In this document: positions 42,750-53,708 of the stretch, one piece after another | How positions within the stretch are numbered: the stretch's first letter is position 1 | Layout of the letters: each line of letters starts with the position of its first letter | Assembly: GCF_000143415.4 (NCBI RefSeq) | Contig: NW_003314270.1 | Span: 1,828,290-1,892,289, forward strand | DNA from: Selaginella moellendorffii | Lineage: Eukaryota > Streptophyta > Lycopodiopsida > Selaginellales > Selaginellaceae | Direction: 5' to 3' | DNA: 64,000 nucleotides | Made by a program: the position numbers and the translations under genes | Notes under the pieces: generated by a model | What the model saw: the letters and a program-made list of their open reading frames with translations, nothing else | The model's database searches: none | Told to the model about the DNA's origin: nothing

Positions 42750-43010
42750 GAAAAAAATCGTAACTTGACAAGCTTACTTGGAAATCTTTGACGAGGCAAC
42801 GAAGAAAATTAGAAATCGCGCATGGAAAGCTTTGCAACTTGGAAAATCTCACCATCAGCTTGTTCTCGGACAGCGCTAGACGATCTAGCACCGATCCTTG
42901 AGTGCTACATTGTACCTGGTTGATCTTGGAGCGCCCGATCGATCGCCGCGCCCATTTCTCCACACAAAAAAACCCTCCACAATGTGAGGAGGTTTTAGGG
43001 CTCCACAAGA

Positions 43011-44615
43011 ATGAAAAAGATTATCGTGTGCTTGTGCGTCGGAGCCGGGGCCGCGTGCTTGCTCGCCCTGAGGAAGCTCGTCTCGATTAGCGCAGTGGAC
43101 GCATCAGGTGTGATTCTTTCTTCGATTTCTCGCATTCTCTCATCATCGGCGCTGATCGATCGACCGCTTTAGCCGAGATTATCTACGTCGTCGCGAAATC
43201 CAAGGAGCTTGTTCCTCCTGGAAAGCCCAAGCTCCCTGAGAAGGCTGCTCTCGTCGCGTTGATCCCTCCAGGAAAGCCAGCCGCTGGCTCCTTTCGCGTC
43301 GCGGATTTTGTGAGTCGATTGAGCGCCACTATCTATGGCAGGCTCTTATACTATGGACCGCGCATGCCTTCTACACAGACATTCCTTTCTCAGTGAGTTT
43401 ATTACTCGCGTTTTTCACTTGGTTCATCGAAAACTTACTGTCGTTCTCTTGTCCAGGAACGCTCATTCACTCCCGATTGGAACCGTGTGTATTTCCGACG
43501 TCCAGTACCAAGGAAAAGGTAGCGAGGCTTTTGGTCTCTTCTTCTTCAATCTTTGGCTTTGTGTTTCTCCAATCCTTGGACAGGTCGAGCAGGAAATTCT
43601 TGGGTGTCTCCGGACGGATGTTTGATGTTTTCGTTTACGTTGCAAATGGAGAATGGACGAACAGTGCCTTTTGTCCAGTACGTTGTCTGCCTGGCCGTTG
43701 TACAGGGAATTGAAGCGGCTGCTCGAGCTAAAGTAAGGCCAGTTCACATCTGTTTTCTAAAAAATCTAAAGTTTTACTGTACCTGATGTTTGTTCTTTAG
43801 AATGCGACGATTCCGGACGTAAGGATCAAATGGCCCAATGATCTGTATAGTGGCAACTTAAAAATTGGAGGAGTCTTGTGCTCGTCAACTTATAGCTCGA
43901 AAACTTTCTACATCGTTGCTGGTAATTTTCTTTTTCTGTTGTTTTTTTTTTTTTTTCTGGACTTCTACATGGCTAAACTCGCTGGTCAAAACTACAGGGG
44001 TTGGCCTCAACGTGGACAATGACGAGCCAACGACGTGTTTAAACTCCGTCTTAGCCCGATTGGATTCGAAAGCGACTCCATTTGCGAGAGAAGAGCTGCT
44101 CGCTACGATTTTGGAGAGCTTTGAGAAACTGTTTACGACGTTCACAACGCAAGGCAAGTCTCTGTTTACATTTCTCGCTCTCTACTAGAATTCATGCTTT
44201 GCATTGTGAACAGGATTTAGTGCATTGGAACTCATGTACTACGAAAAGTGGATGCACAGGCAAGTTTTTTCTTTTAAGAAAATGTTCTAGCCGCTATCAC
44301 CATTTCTTATAATTTGTGATTCTCAGTGGACAGAAGGTGATTTTAGAAGACGACAGAGTTTCGGTAGTGATCGAGGTAAGAACCCCGGCTTTTCTTTAGA
44401 TACTATTCTTACGGATCATCAACAGGGTTTGACTCCGGCTGGTTTCCTCCTCGCCTCGGACGATGCTTTCAACAAGTACGAGCTTCATCCAGACGGCAAC
44501 AGGTACCTCTTCCTCTACAAAAACCTCTTGCACAAATCATTCACTCATCTCCCTTCGCAGCTTGGATTTCTTCAAGGGACTCGTTCGAAGGAAGCTCCCT
44601 GGCTCAGCGCAATAA
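43011..44615 (+). CDS. HCS1: Biotin-protein ligase (holocarboxylase synthetase, BirA family)
   Basis: Ten exons (43011..43107, 43173..43392, 43457..43518, 43584..43732, 43801..43921, 43998..44153, 44214..44259, 44327..44375, 44426..44502, 44561..44615) encode 343 residues. Marks of the family are PIGTVCISDVQYQGKGRAGNSW (the biotinyl-AMP loop, usually GRGRxxxxW), RIKWPNDLY, KIGGVLCSSTY and VGLNVDNDEPTTCLN in the catalytic core, then the C-terminal SH3-like cap (GLTPAGFLLASDDA, ELHPDGNSLDFFKGLVRRK). It attaches biotin to acetyl-CoA carboxylase and other carboxylases. Introns 6 and 7 appear to start with GC (AAG then GCAAGT, CAG then GCAAGT). The N-terminus has a hydrophobic stretch that may serve targeting. 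Confidence 0.88.
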
Positions 44616-45457
44616 AAAGTCATGACAATGTTTTTGGATTTAAAGGCGGATCGTCAGCACGTCCAAGCCACGATTCTCCAAACTGTGTAGGAGGATCAAA
44701 CTTTCGAGCAGGTCGGTTGGAAACTTTAGAACACACTCGGGGCTCCACCGGTTGGAGATTCGTTTCCTGTGTAGCAGGAATTTGATACAACAAAAAAAAA
44801 TGGTGGAGTTTTTGCGTCTTGGAGAATGTGTATATATAACAACATGGACAAATCTAGACAGCCGTGGTAACGACAATGCGGAGATTGAGTGATTATTCGT
44901 TGGGCAAGACGATGGAGCCTAATGGCAGCACACGGGCGCTACTAAGAATCTCGCTGGGTTTGCGCTTATGCCAGAGGGCAACGCGCAACGAAACAAAGAG
45001 CAGGGAAGAGAGCAAGAGCGAGAGAGAGAGAGAGAGAGAGAGAGGGGAAGCGTGGTTGCATAGTAGTCCCGGCATTTTGACAAGTGCGAATCAAGACAAT
45101 CCAAAAGATGTTAAATGCCCAAGCTCGAACTGTTCCTTTCGGTATCTCCACCAGGAGACCCACTCGACTGAAAGAAACCCCAAAAAATAGAGAAGAAAAA
45201 ACACGACTGTTCCTTTGATCGTGTTGGTGTTCTTCTCTCCCGCATTTTTTTTCTCTTCTTTTCCTTGAACGAGTCAAGTTTTCGTGCGAATTTTTGGGAA
45301 AGCGAACGAGATCCAACTGTTGATCGACTCGAGGGTCTTTCCCTGGGAGGTTTCATCGCTGGATACAGGTGATGGGATTGTTAGTTTGTCACGGTTTTGG
45401 GGGAATTGGAGCAGCGCTCTTGGGATAGCGGAGTAAAAAAGAGGGACTTTTGCAAGG
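44616..45457. other. Intergenic region with (GA)n at about 45019-45044
   Basis: It separates the biotin ligase from the CYCLOPS gene. It contains a GA microsatellite and short frames without domains, and likely carries the CYCLOPS promoter and leader. Confidence 0.45.
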
Positions 45458-47341
45458 ATGATGGTGAGAAACACGAGCGAGGAGATGATCATCCGGAGTT
45501 TGATAGACGGCGGCTCCACTGCTACTCACGGTGCTGCTGCTGCTATTGCGTTTGAAAACATGGGCTTCATGCCTCACAGGGCCAGCAGCGAGGAGCTCTT
45601 CAATAGCTGGATTGCCAATTCAGAGGTTTGATCTTCCTGGTTTTCGCGAAACCATCTTTCTTAGCTTTGGATTTCTAGCAGGGTGGCTTGCCCCCGCACG
45701 CTCGTCCATCTCGCAAGTAAGAAAAGATGGAATTCACCTCTGATCTTCACGTTTTGTGTTTTGTTTTTGGTTCTTCCCTCGAAACTCATCAGGATGTCGA
45801 CTGAACTGGCTGCTCTACTCGCCCAGCAACAAGGAATGGATCACGGCTTGTATCTTCAAAGCGAGCACAACGCAAAGTCAAGGTGAGATCAAAGTTTCGA
45901 TTTTGATGCTATTTACTAATATTCCTCCTTCTTCTTCTTCCTGGTTTTTCGTTTGAAAGATCACAGCAGCAGCAAGAATATCCCTCGCTGCAGGTACTAC
46001 TCGCTTGCTCTGATAATTCAATCATACTCAATCCATTTTCTATATGTAGGCACTAAGCTGGTTTCAAACTTCTCAACCCATGACTCGAAGCCGTTCCACA
46101 GAGCTCAGGTCATAAAAGAAAACTTCCCTCTCGTTTCTATACCAAAAGAAAAGCAAAAATTCAGGAAAAAAAAAAAAAAAAACTAAACTTTGCGGAAACA
46201 AATCATTGTTTCTTTGCAGGCGCCGCTACCTTGAGATGCAAAGGCAAGATTTGTCGTCGGGAGCAAAGCCAACCGAGCAAAGTTTCCTTCCGTGGCCCGA
46301 TAATCTCCCCCAGCATGATCACAACTCGTCAGTCTCCACAGTCTCCACGGTCGTAAACATGCTCAAGGGATCATTGGAGAAGAAGAGAGTATCAAAAGAG
46401 CTACAACACCACTGCCAGGCCGAGCAACACGAACTCCATCAGCAGCAAAACGCTGTCCAGGACGCAAGTTTCATGTTTCGGCTGGCGAACCCGAGCGAGT
46501 CCTCGGGTGGCAACGACAACAATTCGTGCCCCGCTACTCCAAGCCAGATCCATCTCTTCCACGATCAACAGGCGGGCCGAGCGATAAGTGAGTCGAAATA
46601 TCTCCCGAGTTTGGGTGATGAGCTTGTTCTTGGCGCGAGTTTCTTCTCATTTTGTGGCAGTTTTTGCAGGCAATAACGACTTGCAGACTGAAGATCAACA
46701 CAAGGTCTGGTTTTCTCTGGTGTTTCTTCTTTCTCTTTGTGACTTTAGTATCATGTTGCAGAAGCAGCAACCACAGCTCTCGCGAGCAGGATCGATCACA
46801 TCTTCTGGAAGATCTGGTATTCATTTATATATTTCTTTGTCAAAGTCTTGCAGCTTTTGATTTTTGAGATTCATAAGCTTCAAATGTGACTTTTCAGGTA
46901 TGGAAGCTTCGGACGTTTCGACCAAGAAGCGACGAGTAGAACGCAAGAGAATGTAAGGCATTCCATCACTAAGCTCCGCTTGGAATTATTCGATTCTAAA
47001 AAATTCTTCTTTTCTGGAATTCCAGGATGGTGGAAGCCAAAGGAAGATCGTCAGTCCCAGCGATGCCTTCCGACATGCAAGCAGCGATCAAGCGCTCGGA
47101 TGCACTAGAAAAGGAAGTTCGATCTTTGAAGCTCAACCTTTCCTTCATGAACAGGTGATTCACAAGGCTCTAGCGTAGATAAACTTCGCTCAAGCTTGAA
47201 AGTTTGTATCTATACAGGAAGGATTCCGAGCAGACAAAGCGAATCGAGGAGCTGGAGAAGCAAAACGAGGAGCTCTTGCGAGAAAAGAGCCGACTAACCG
47301 AGGAGTTGGATCAACTAATCTCTTCAAGATCAACATGGTAG
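45458..47341 (+). CDS. IPD3: CYCLOPS/IPD3-type symbiosis transcription factor
   Basis: Eleven exons (45458..45625, 45682..45716, 45793..45882, 45960..45993, 46050..46108, 46220..46587, 46670..46704, 46762..46816, 46898..46952, 47026..47154, 47218..47341) give 383 residues, shorter than the roughly 500 of legume CYCLOPS. Diagnostic blocks are GFMPHRASSEELFNSW near the N-terminus, SRSTELRRRRYLEMQ in the middle (the area phosphorylated by CCaMK in legumes), then KKRRVERKRMMVEAK and PSDMQAAIKRSDALEKEV, and a C-terminal coiled coil (LKLNLSFMNRKDSEQTKRIE). CYCLOPS is the nuclear target of CCaMK/DMI3 in arbuscular mycorrhizal signalling. All introns are GT-AG and in frame, so the gene looks intact. 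Confidence 0.87.
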
Positions 47342-47770
47342 AAAAACAAAGTCATAACTCACAGTACAAAAGAAAGTAAATATTGCAGAGAGAGATGGAG
47401 AGGATAAAACAAATCTACGAAGAAACGAAGAAACCAAACACTAAGTCTTTCCTTACAGCGACTTTGAAACAAAGAGAAGAAAACTATTCCACGGCTTTGT
47501 GGGAATGACGTGCCGGAATATTCGCGGTGACTAGACGGTGGCGGAAGGCTCGGTCCCTTGTCTTTCCATTGCGCGTCCCGCGGGGTGTTTAGAGTCCTTT
47601 CTAAAGCGGTGATAGCGCGCTAGGGCTCGCGCCCGGGAGCTCCAGTCGCGGACAAAGCGCGAGCGTTTCGTGCTGATTGATCATCCCGTGCTTGCTCCAT
47701 CGATCGATGCGTCGTTCTTTAGTTTAATGTTTATCGCGGCGGCTTTGGCGGATCTAATCTTCTCGCGGCG
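47342..47770. other. Intergenic region between IPD3 and IST1-like gene
   Basis: 3' flank of IPD3 and 5' leader of the next gene. No other feature seen. Confidence 0.45.
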
Positions 47771-50339
47771 ATGTTCGGTGGGAGCGGCAGCTCCAAGGCG
47801 ACGAAATGGTGAGTGTTCTTCTTTCTCGTCTTGGGATTTCTTGAGAATTTCTTCCATGGCTGCTCCGCAGCAAGACGCAATTGCGACTGGTGGTGTCGCG
47901 GATCAAGATTCTACGCAACAAACGCGAAATCCAAGTCAAGCATTTGCGGCGGGATGTGGCCCAGCTCCTCCAGAACAAGCAGGATGGAAATGCACGCACT
48001 CGGGTATGGAGACTTTGGGATTTTTTCCTCTTTCGTTTTGGCCTTAAGCTCTCTCACAGGTTGAGCACGCGATTCGTGAACAAAACATGGTCGATGCCTA
48101 CTCGCTCATCGAAGGATACTGTGAGTTTCTAGCGTCAAGAATCCAGAGTATCAGTGGAAAGAAGTAAGACCCCACAATTATTGGTTTCCTTTTGCGCGTT
48201 TAACACTATCTTATCCCTTTGCAGGGAATGTCCTCCGGAGCTCAAGGAGGCCATCGCCAGTTTGATTTATGCTGGACCGAGGTGTGCTGATTTGCCGGAG
48301 CTGCTGGAGATACGGTCGATTTTCAGCTCCAAGTATGGGAAGCAGTTTATCGCTACTATAGTGGAGCTTCGTGTTGGTTGTGGAGTTGGCAAGAAGGTGA
48401 GATTTTTTTTTTCTTCAGGGGAGAGTATCCAGTAACTGGTTTCACTTTTTGTTTGTACGTGTAGATTGTGGAGAAGCTATCAACACAACCTCTCACTGCA
48501 GCCATGAAGCTAAACTTCATGGCTGAAGTTGCGAAGGAGCACAACGTGAATTGGCAGCCCGCGGACTTGTCTCTTCCTGCCGAGGCACCTGATACACCTC
48601 CGAAACAACAACAAAAGCCTACGGTAAGCACGCTTTTCTTCTTCTGTTTCAATGCCTATGCCTATAATCTGCTCAATGTGGTGTCACATCAGCAACCGCA
48701 GCAAACCAACAGTAGCAGCTCTCCAACGTCGCCGCTTGACAAAAGACCTGCTATTCCTGCCGCTCAACCGGCCGTTCAGCCGGCCCGTGTTCAACAAGAG
48801 TCCAAGTCCGATTCTGACGACGATGAACCTGTTTCAAAGCCTTCCGCATCTCGTCCCGTTCAAAAACCCGGCCATCAGCAACAGTTCATTCCGTTCGTTC
48901 CACCAACTCCAGCGGCAACAGTGAGTAGCGTTCTAGATCCTTACGCACAGTACACAAAAGGGATTGTCAATCCTTACGCTCACAAAGCTGCACCGCCCCC
49001 ACCACCTCCACCGCCACCGCCACCACCACAGCAAATGACTGATGATCCTTACAGCGAGTACAGAAAGCAGTTCAGTGGGAATCATGCCTACGCAGACGTT
49101 GCAACTGCCGCGGAAGCCGCTGCTCAGTCTGCTGATCATGCTGCTGCGGCTGCTCGAGCTGCTGCAACTCTTGCTCACAAGCATCTCTCGCGGGAGACTT
49201 CAATGACTTCAGAAGCGGATCAGGGAAAAGCTCGGGTCAGGGAACTCGACTTGGTGGCGAATCTGGAGGATAGAGTAGCATCCTACATCAGAGCCCATGC
49301 AAACGATACGGATTCGTCGGAATGGGAAACTCCGACTCCACTGGCAAAGCAGCAATCCTCGCCGATATTGAACCCAAGCAGGAACTTGCAGGGAGAAGCG
49401 GAAGTAGCTGAAAGACATCGTTCAATCAGAAAGTCCCATACCACTGATGGGATTAACATGGAAGAGCATCAAAGATGGAGGCATACCACAGGTGATGAAA
49501 ATGACCTCAGTCCAGTGAAGCAGAAGGCGGGTAGTCCTCTTGGAATGCGAACTGGCCATTTCGACAACAGCTTGTTTAGAAGTGAGCCCGCCGAGAAGAA
49601 AGAGGAGGCGGGGAGTCCTCTTGGAAAGCCAGTGTTTGATCACTTTGGCGGTACAGAGGAGAATCGGAGCTCCAGCTGGATGTCAGGATCTTCTTATGAC
49701 AATCGGCCAGTATATGATCATTCGAGGCCAACAAGATACGACGAAGAACCCGAGCAAACTTTCAACAGAAGAGCAGAAGCATTAGCAAATCGGCCTTCTT
49801 ATGATCATCAGCGCGATGAGATCAAGCTCAAGCCAGTTTTTGATGAAGCTCCAGCGGCAGCGCCAGTGGTTTCCAGACTGGATTCGTTCACTCTAAACAT
49901 GGAGACGATGCACGGGAGCGTCCTGTCCAGAACCGAGAAGCTGTTCGAGAAAGAAGACTCGGATCACTCGTCTCCAGCGCCGAGATCGAGCCGGCGAGCC
50001 CGATCAAACTTCCGGAGAAGCTTTGACGTCGATGATTCGGGAGAGGAAGAAGAGTCAAGCACCAGCTTTGAGAGTGAAGCCAAACCGGCACCATCGTCCA
50101 TTCCCGCGGCTCCATCTCAAGAACAACAGCCATCATCGTCGCCATGGCGATCGCGACCTCCTCCAACTCGCCCGCCTCCAACGCTCCATCTCCAGCAAAC
50201 CGAGAATCTCGATCCCAGTGGCAAGCACCTGGATGTCCAGAAGCAATTCCACGGTCACAGCGAGCAGTCATTGCCGCCACCGCCATCGATGAGGACGCAC
50301 AGGCTCGGTGGAGCAAGCGTTAGAACACGACGCACGTAA
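47771..50339 (+). CDS. IST1-like ESCRT-III-associated protein
   Basis: Six exons, join(47771..47808,47873-equivalent 47871..48003,48060..48163,48225..48396,48465..48623,48693..50339), encode 750 residues. The first 180 residues form an IST1 domain: KTQLRLVVSRIKILRNKRE, LRRDVAQLLQNKQDGNARTRVEHAIRE, VDAYSLIEGYCEFLASRI, CPPELKEAIASLIYAGPRCADLPEL and QPLTAAMKLNFMAEVAKEHNV. IST1 binds CHMP1 and VPS4 MIT partners at multivesicular bodies. The remaining 570 residues are low-complexity: Gln/Ser/Pro-rich, a poly-Pro run near PHKAAPPPPPP, an Ala-rich helix and repeated GSPLG(K/M) motifs. The long disordered tail is common in plant IST1-like paralogues. Confidence 0.87.
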
Positions 50340-50415
50340 ATATGTGTAGCAAATTTGAGATTTTTAAAATTTGAAAATTAGCGCGCGAACCCCTGCATTT
50401 AGGGTTCTTTCTCTG

Positions 50416-50856
50416 CTAGAGGAGAGAGGCGACCAATTCGTCCTCGGCGTGCGTGATGACGACCAAATCGCTTGTTGGGTAGGCGATGCAAGTGAGCACG
50501 AAGCCCTGATCGATGTGCTCGTAGCCCATAAACGCATTTCCGCCCTGATCCACGCTGCCCATCTCTAGTTTTCCTGCGCAAGCAGGGCAAGATCCTGCGC
50601 GGCAGAAGAATGGGAGCTCCAAGTTCGCATCCTCGGCGGCGTCCAGGATGCTCTTATCGTCAGGGCAAGAGATCATCTTCTCACCTAGGGGCATTTTCAA
50701 CAAGACTCTGTATGCTGTCGCTCGGATCGCAAAAGAGGGCTTTAATCGCTCCCTGCGGCTTTGGAGTTCGATCCCAATGGCAGCTCTTCGGCGAAGATCG
50801 AGGCCCAGATTGGAAAACACAGTTCCAGGATGATCGCGCAATGCCAGTGCTGCCAT
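50416..50856 (-). CDS. Plant-type 2Fe-2S ferredoxin, plastid
   Basis: 146 residues from [11 protein letters not shown]; an upstream in-frame Met at 50913 is less likely. A transit-like N-terminus of about 50 residues precedes [19 protein letters not shown]. The cluster-binding cysteines have exact plant-type spacing C-x4-C-x2-C-x29-C ([15 protein letters not shown], then VLTCIAYP). The usual SS in CRAGSCSSCAGK is PA here. Ferredoxin carries electrons from photosystem I to FNR and other plastid enzymes, or serves non-photosynthetic tissue. Intronless. It diverges from the RRM gene with only 157 bp between start codons. Confidence 0.9.
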   Translation of the reverse strand: MAALALRDHPGTVFSNLGLDLRRRAAIGIELQSRRERLKPSFAIRATAYRVLLKMPLGEKMISCPDDKSILDAAEDANLELPFFCRAGSCPACAGKLEMGSVDQGGNAFMGYEHIDQGFVLTCIAYPTSDLVVITHAEDELVASLL

Positions 50857-51013
50857 GAGCCAAATGAAGGTTAGGATTTTTTCTGGGCGAGTTCTTGACC
50901 ATACGCGTGGCAAGCTGCCAAGCCATACACGTGTACCAATGCTAACTTACTTGAAGAACCCTAAAGTTTTAGCCGTAAAAGCCCTAAGGTTTTTGGCGCA
51001 GAGTTCTTGGAGA
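50857..51013. promoter_or_regulatory. Compact divergent promoter, ferredoxin and RRM genes
   Basis: Only 157 bp separate the two start codons, including both leaders. No obvious TATA box. The string CCCTAAAG/CCCTAAGG occurs twice near the RRM start, resembling telo-box (AAACCCTA-type) elements seen upstream of plant translation and RNA-processing genes. Confidence 0.5.
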
Positions 51014-51949
51014 ATGGCGGTGCCGAATCCAAAGACGGCGCTCTATGTCGGTAAGCGCGACTGCTCCGGTGTGTTTGATCGCGTGTGTTTCTTCCGGGAT
51101 TTTTGGACAACAGGAGGCTTGGATGAGAATGTGAACGAGGAGGTTCTCCACGCGGCTTTCATTCCGTTTGGCGACATCAAGGACGTGACAATGCCGCTGG
51201 ATCAAGGCACGCAAAAGCACCGGGGCTTTGGATTCGTCACGTATTTGGAGAGGGACGATGCAGCGGCTGCCATGGACAACATGCACAACTCGGAGCTCTT
51301 TGGCAAAGTGTTGACGGTGAATTACGCGCAGCCCATGAAGATCAAGGGAGGAGAACAGGGCTGGGCATCTCAACCAAGTGAGTTTTCTTCCATTTCCTTT
51401 CTTCCTCGGTTATTTGTCGTTAGATTGAGGTACACATTTATTTGGAATATCTTCCTTTAGGTGGATTTAGATTTCTTTTCTTTTTCTTCACGAGTTCTTC
51501 ATTCTTATAAGAAGCCAGTTGTTTTCTCTTCTCTACTTCTCTTGCGTTTGGTTCACTACATACTTTGTTTGTCAGTTCTTTCTCTCAACTATTACTTTTC
51601 CTCTTGTCTCTTTGATTTTTCTTTGCTATTTGTTTCACGACAGCTTCGTCTTACCTTGTTGATTTGGAATTCTATCTTTGCAGTTTGGGCGGATGCCGAT
51701 ACGTGGTTTGAGCGTCAACAGCGGGAGCTAGAGATGAAGAAGCTCAAGGCCGAGCAGGATGCGACAGTCAAGGCAGCTCAAGAGGCTGAGAGAAAGAAGC
51801 TCTTGGATGCCCTCGAGGGAGAAGTGGAAGAACCAGAAGAGCCAGAAGTCACAATGCCTGTTGACCCTGCGATCATGCAGGGGACGCAAGAAGCAGAGGT
51901 CCCTTGGTATGCATTCTTTTTATCTTGTGTCCTTGCTTTCGGTGTCTGA
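51014..51949 (+). CDS. RRM protein related to PPIE N-terminus / plant ATE1-type
   Basis: Three exons, join(51014..51050,51114..51377,51684..51949), give 188 residues. One RRM is present, with RNP2 ALYVGG split by intron 1 and RNP1 HRGFGFVTY. It continues [20 protein letters not shown] and [23 protein letters not shown]. The part after it ([33 protein letters not shown]) is an acidic-basic coiled segment like that of the Arabidopsis RRM protein that matches the PPIE RRM but lacks a cyclophilin domain; such proteins associate with the spliceosome. The true 3' end is uncertain: the frame runs past WYAFF, and a further splice after CCTTG is possible. This is the only copy of four with an intact RNP1. 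Confidence 0.8.
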
Positions 51950-52170
51950 TCTTTCCCTTACAGAGCAGAACAGTGTACTTCTCTTCTGGATTATCTGGAA
52001 ACTGCAGGTAGTTTGACTTTTTAGTTATTCGGTGTTTGATGAATGTTGTCAGGTCTTTCACGTTCCTATGAAAAAAAAAGGAGCATTGTATGAGTGGGTC
52101 AGAAGTGAAGGTCAGTATGGGTCGGCTGGAAGATTGACGACCTTTGGAGGACTTGGAGGACATGCACTTC

Positions 52171-52368
52171 TCACGGCAGTTGTGGATGTATAGGTTGAGT
52201 AGCTCCTTCTGCTTCAGCCACTGTTTCTGGAGAACAGCCGAAATCTGTGGAGAACAGACAATGTGAAAGTTTGTATGGGAGAGAAAAAGCAAACTCTGAT
52301 CTATCGGATCTTAGAGAAGTAGCGCTATGTGTTGTCAACAAGAGCAGTAGCTGCAGCCTCAGTGCCAT
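52171..52368 (-). CDS. Small secreted ORF (65 residues) ending in PIHP
   Basis: The frame starts MALRLQLLLLLTTHSATSLR, which looks like a signal peptide, and ends AEGATQPIHPQLP. The PIHP near the end recalls the SSPIHP motifs of the adjacent precursor. In the two other duplicated units (about 36404 and 57380) the same start codon is followed by a stop at codon 5, so only this copy is open. An alternative splice at CTCCACAG would replace the tail. Could be a relic or a real small peptide gene. Confidence 0.35.
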   Translation of the reverse strand: MALRLQLLLLLTTHSATSLRSDRSEFAFSLPYKLSHCLFSTDFGCSPETVAEAEGATQPIHPQLP

Positions 52369-52891
52369 TACCTTTGCTTTTCTTTAGAACTATCTTTTCT
52401 TCCAACCTTTGAGGGGATGAGCGAGTTATTTTATACACACAGTATAGTTCTAGGCACGCCTAAAGTCCTCGGGCAATACCCTGAAGATTCACCAGTCAAG
52501 GAGGTTGTCAAGAAGGTTTCTTTGATCGAACGGACAACCAAGGAATAGTGGAAAGAATTTATAAAACTGGATTGAAGCAAATGGCTCTCAAAGAAATCAA
52601 TTGAAATCTTTAACACTATAGTCTTGTGATCAAGAAACTATTTATAAGAAGCAAGGACACGAGAGAAAAGATCCATTTCTTGTGTTTCTTGCATGATCAC
52701 TGTATCTACAAACTTCCACTTCTCCCTCCAACTCATAACACATTTTCAGGGTGGCCATTGTAGCTGATTGAGCAACGCCATAATTACCATCGGATTATAA
52801 AAAAATAGTTTCTTGATTCTGAAACTGTTTTTTTCTCTTTCTTAGTCTTGTGGTCAAGAGTCAGAGTTTATTTATTTGGTTGATTATGCGT

Positions 52892-53380
52892 TTAACATGT
52901 TTTTATGCAGTGAATCGGCGACGATGGCCCTGAATCCAGCCGGCCTCCAAATGTGTTACGAGTTGGAGGAGGGCCTGGAACGATCTTTCCATTTGAAGGA
53001 GTTCCAGATCTCACAGCTTGCTTGGTGTCAATGCTTGGAGGAGATCCATTTTCGAATGCACTAACGTGTTTTGGTCCTGGGTGGATAGGCGAGCTCCTCC
53101 GTTTGATCACTGCTGGGAGCATAGGCGAGCTACTTTCTTTATTCACTGCTGGGTGTATAGGCGAGCTCTTTCCTTTGATCACTGTTGTCACTACCGGGAT
53201 CTCAAGAGCCTGCGAGAGCTGGACTGTGAAATCCTGCAAGAGTTTACGATGATGCCGTGCTCCTGCTTCATCAGCAGAAGAAACGAGAGAAGCAGCAGAA
53301 GCTCCAACGTGTTCCTGGTGAATTTCTCCAGCCAGGAGCAGCAGCAGCAGCAGCAGCTGGAAGATCAGACGAGTTTCCAT
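52892..53380 (-). CDS. Putative secreted peptide precursor with SSPIHP motifs, copy 2
   Basis: 162 residues, same layout as copy 1: signal peptide METRLIFQLLLLLLLLAG, then EHVGASAASLVSSADEAGARHHRKLLQDF. Motifs: KGKSSPIHPAVNKE, SSSPMLPAVIKRR, RSSPIHPGPKH, KIVPGPPPTRN and SGPSSPIHCIKTC. Compared with copy 1 it gains one SSPM motif and lacks two residues (YN) after LSQA. All changes preserve the frame, which suggests the reading frame matters. It is followed on the same strand by the 3' end of the PPR fragment about 330 bp upstream. Confidence 0.6.
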   Translation of the reverse strand: METRLIFQLLLLLLLLAGEIHQEHVGASAASLVSSADEAGARHHRKLLQDFTVQLSQALEIPVVTTVIKGKSSPIHPAVNKESSSPMLPAVIKRRSSPIHPGPKHVSAFENGSPPSIDTKQAVRSGTPSNGKIVPGPPPTRNTFGGRLDSGPSSPIHCIKTC

Positions 53381-53708
53381 GATCCGACACTTCCGAGCGC
53401 TTTTGCTTTGATCTCCTCCAACTCTGGACAACGTTTGTTCTTCCTGTTCAAATGGAATCGCTTGCTCTCTCCAACTTTTGCTGGACTTCCAGTTCCAATG
53501 GGATCGCAGCTTTTGCTCTTCCCGTTCCAATGGGATTGCTTCTTCTCACTTGGAGATACCCCAGCTTCATTAATGACTTTTATACACGGCTCCATCCGTC
53601 CCGGAAAAACTTTGAAAAATCATCCGTCAAAAACACGCTGTTTCGTTTGAACGAGAATCTCGTTCCCTCCCGGTGAAACAAAAACATTCCTGAACTTTGA
53701 ATCCTCGC

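Noticed and set aside
53018-53650. Plus-strand frame of 210 codons (and its equivalents at 35075 and 58151)
   Set aside because: Antisense to the secreted peptide precursor and its leader; the sense strand has a proper signal peptide and repeated motifs.
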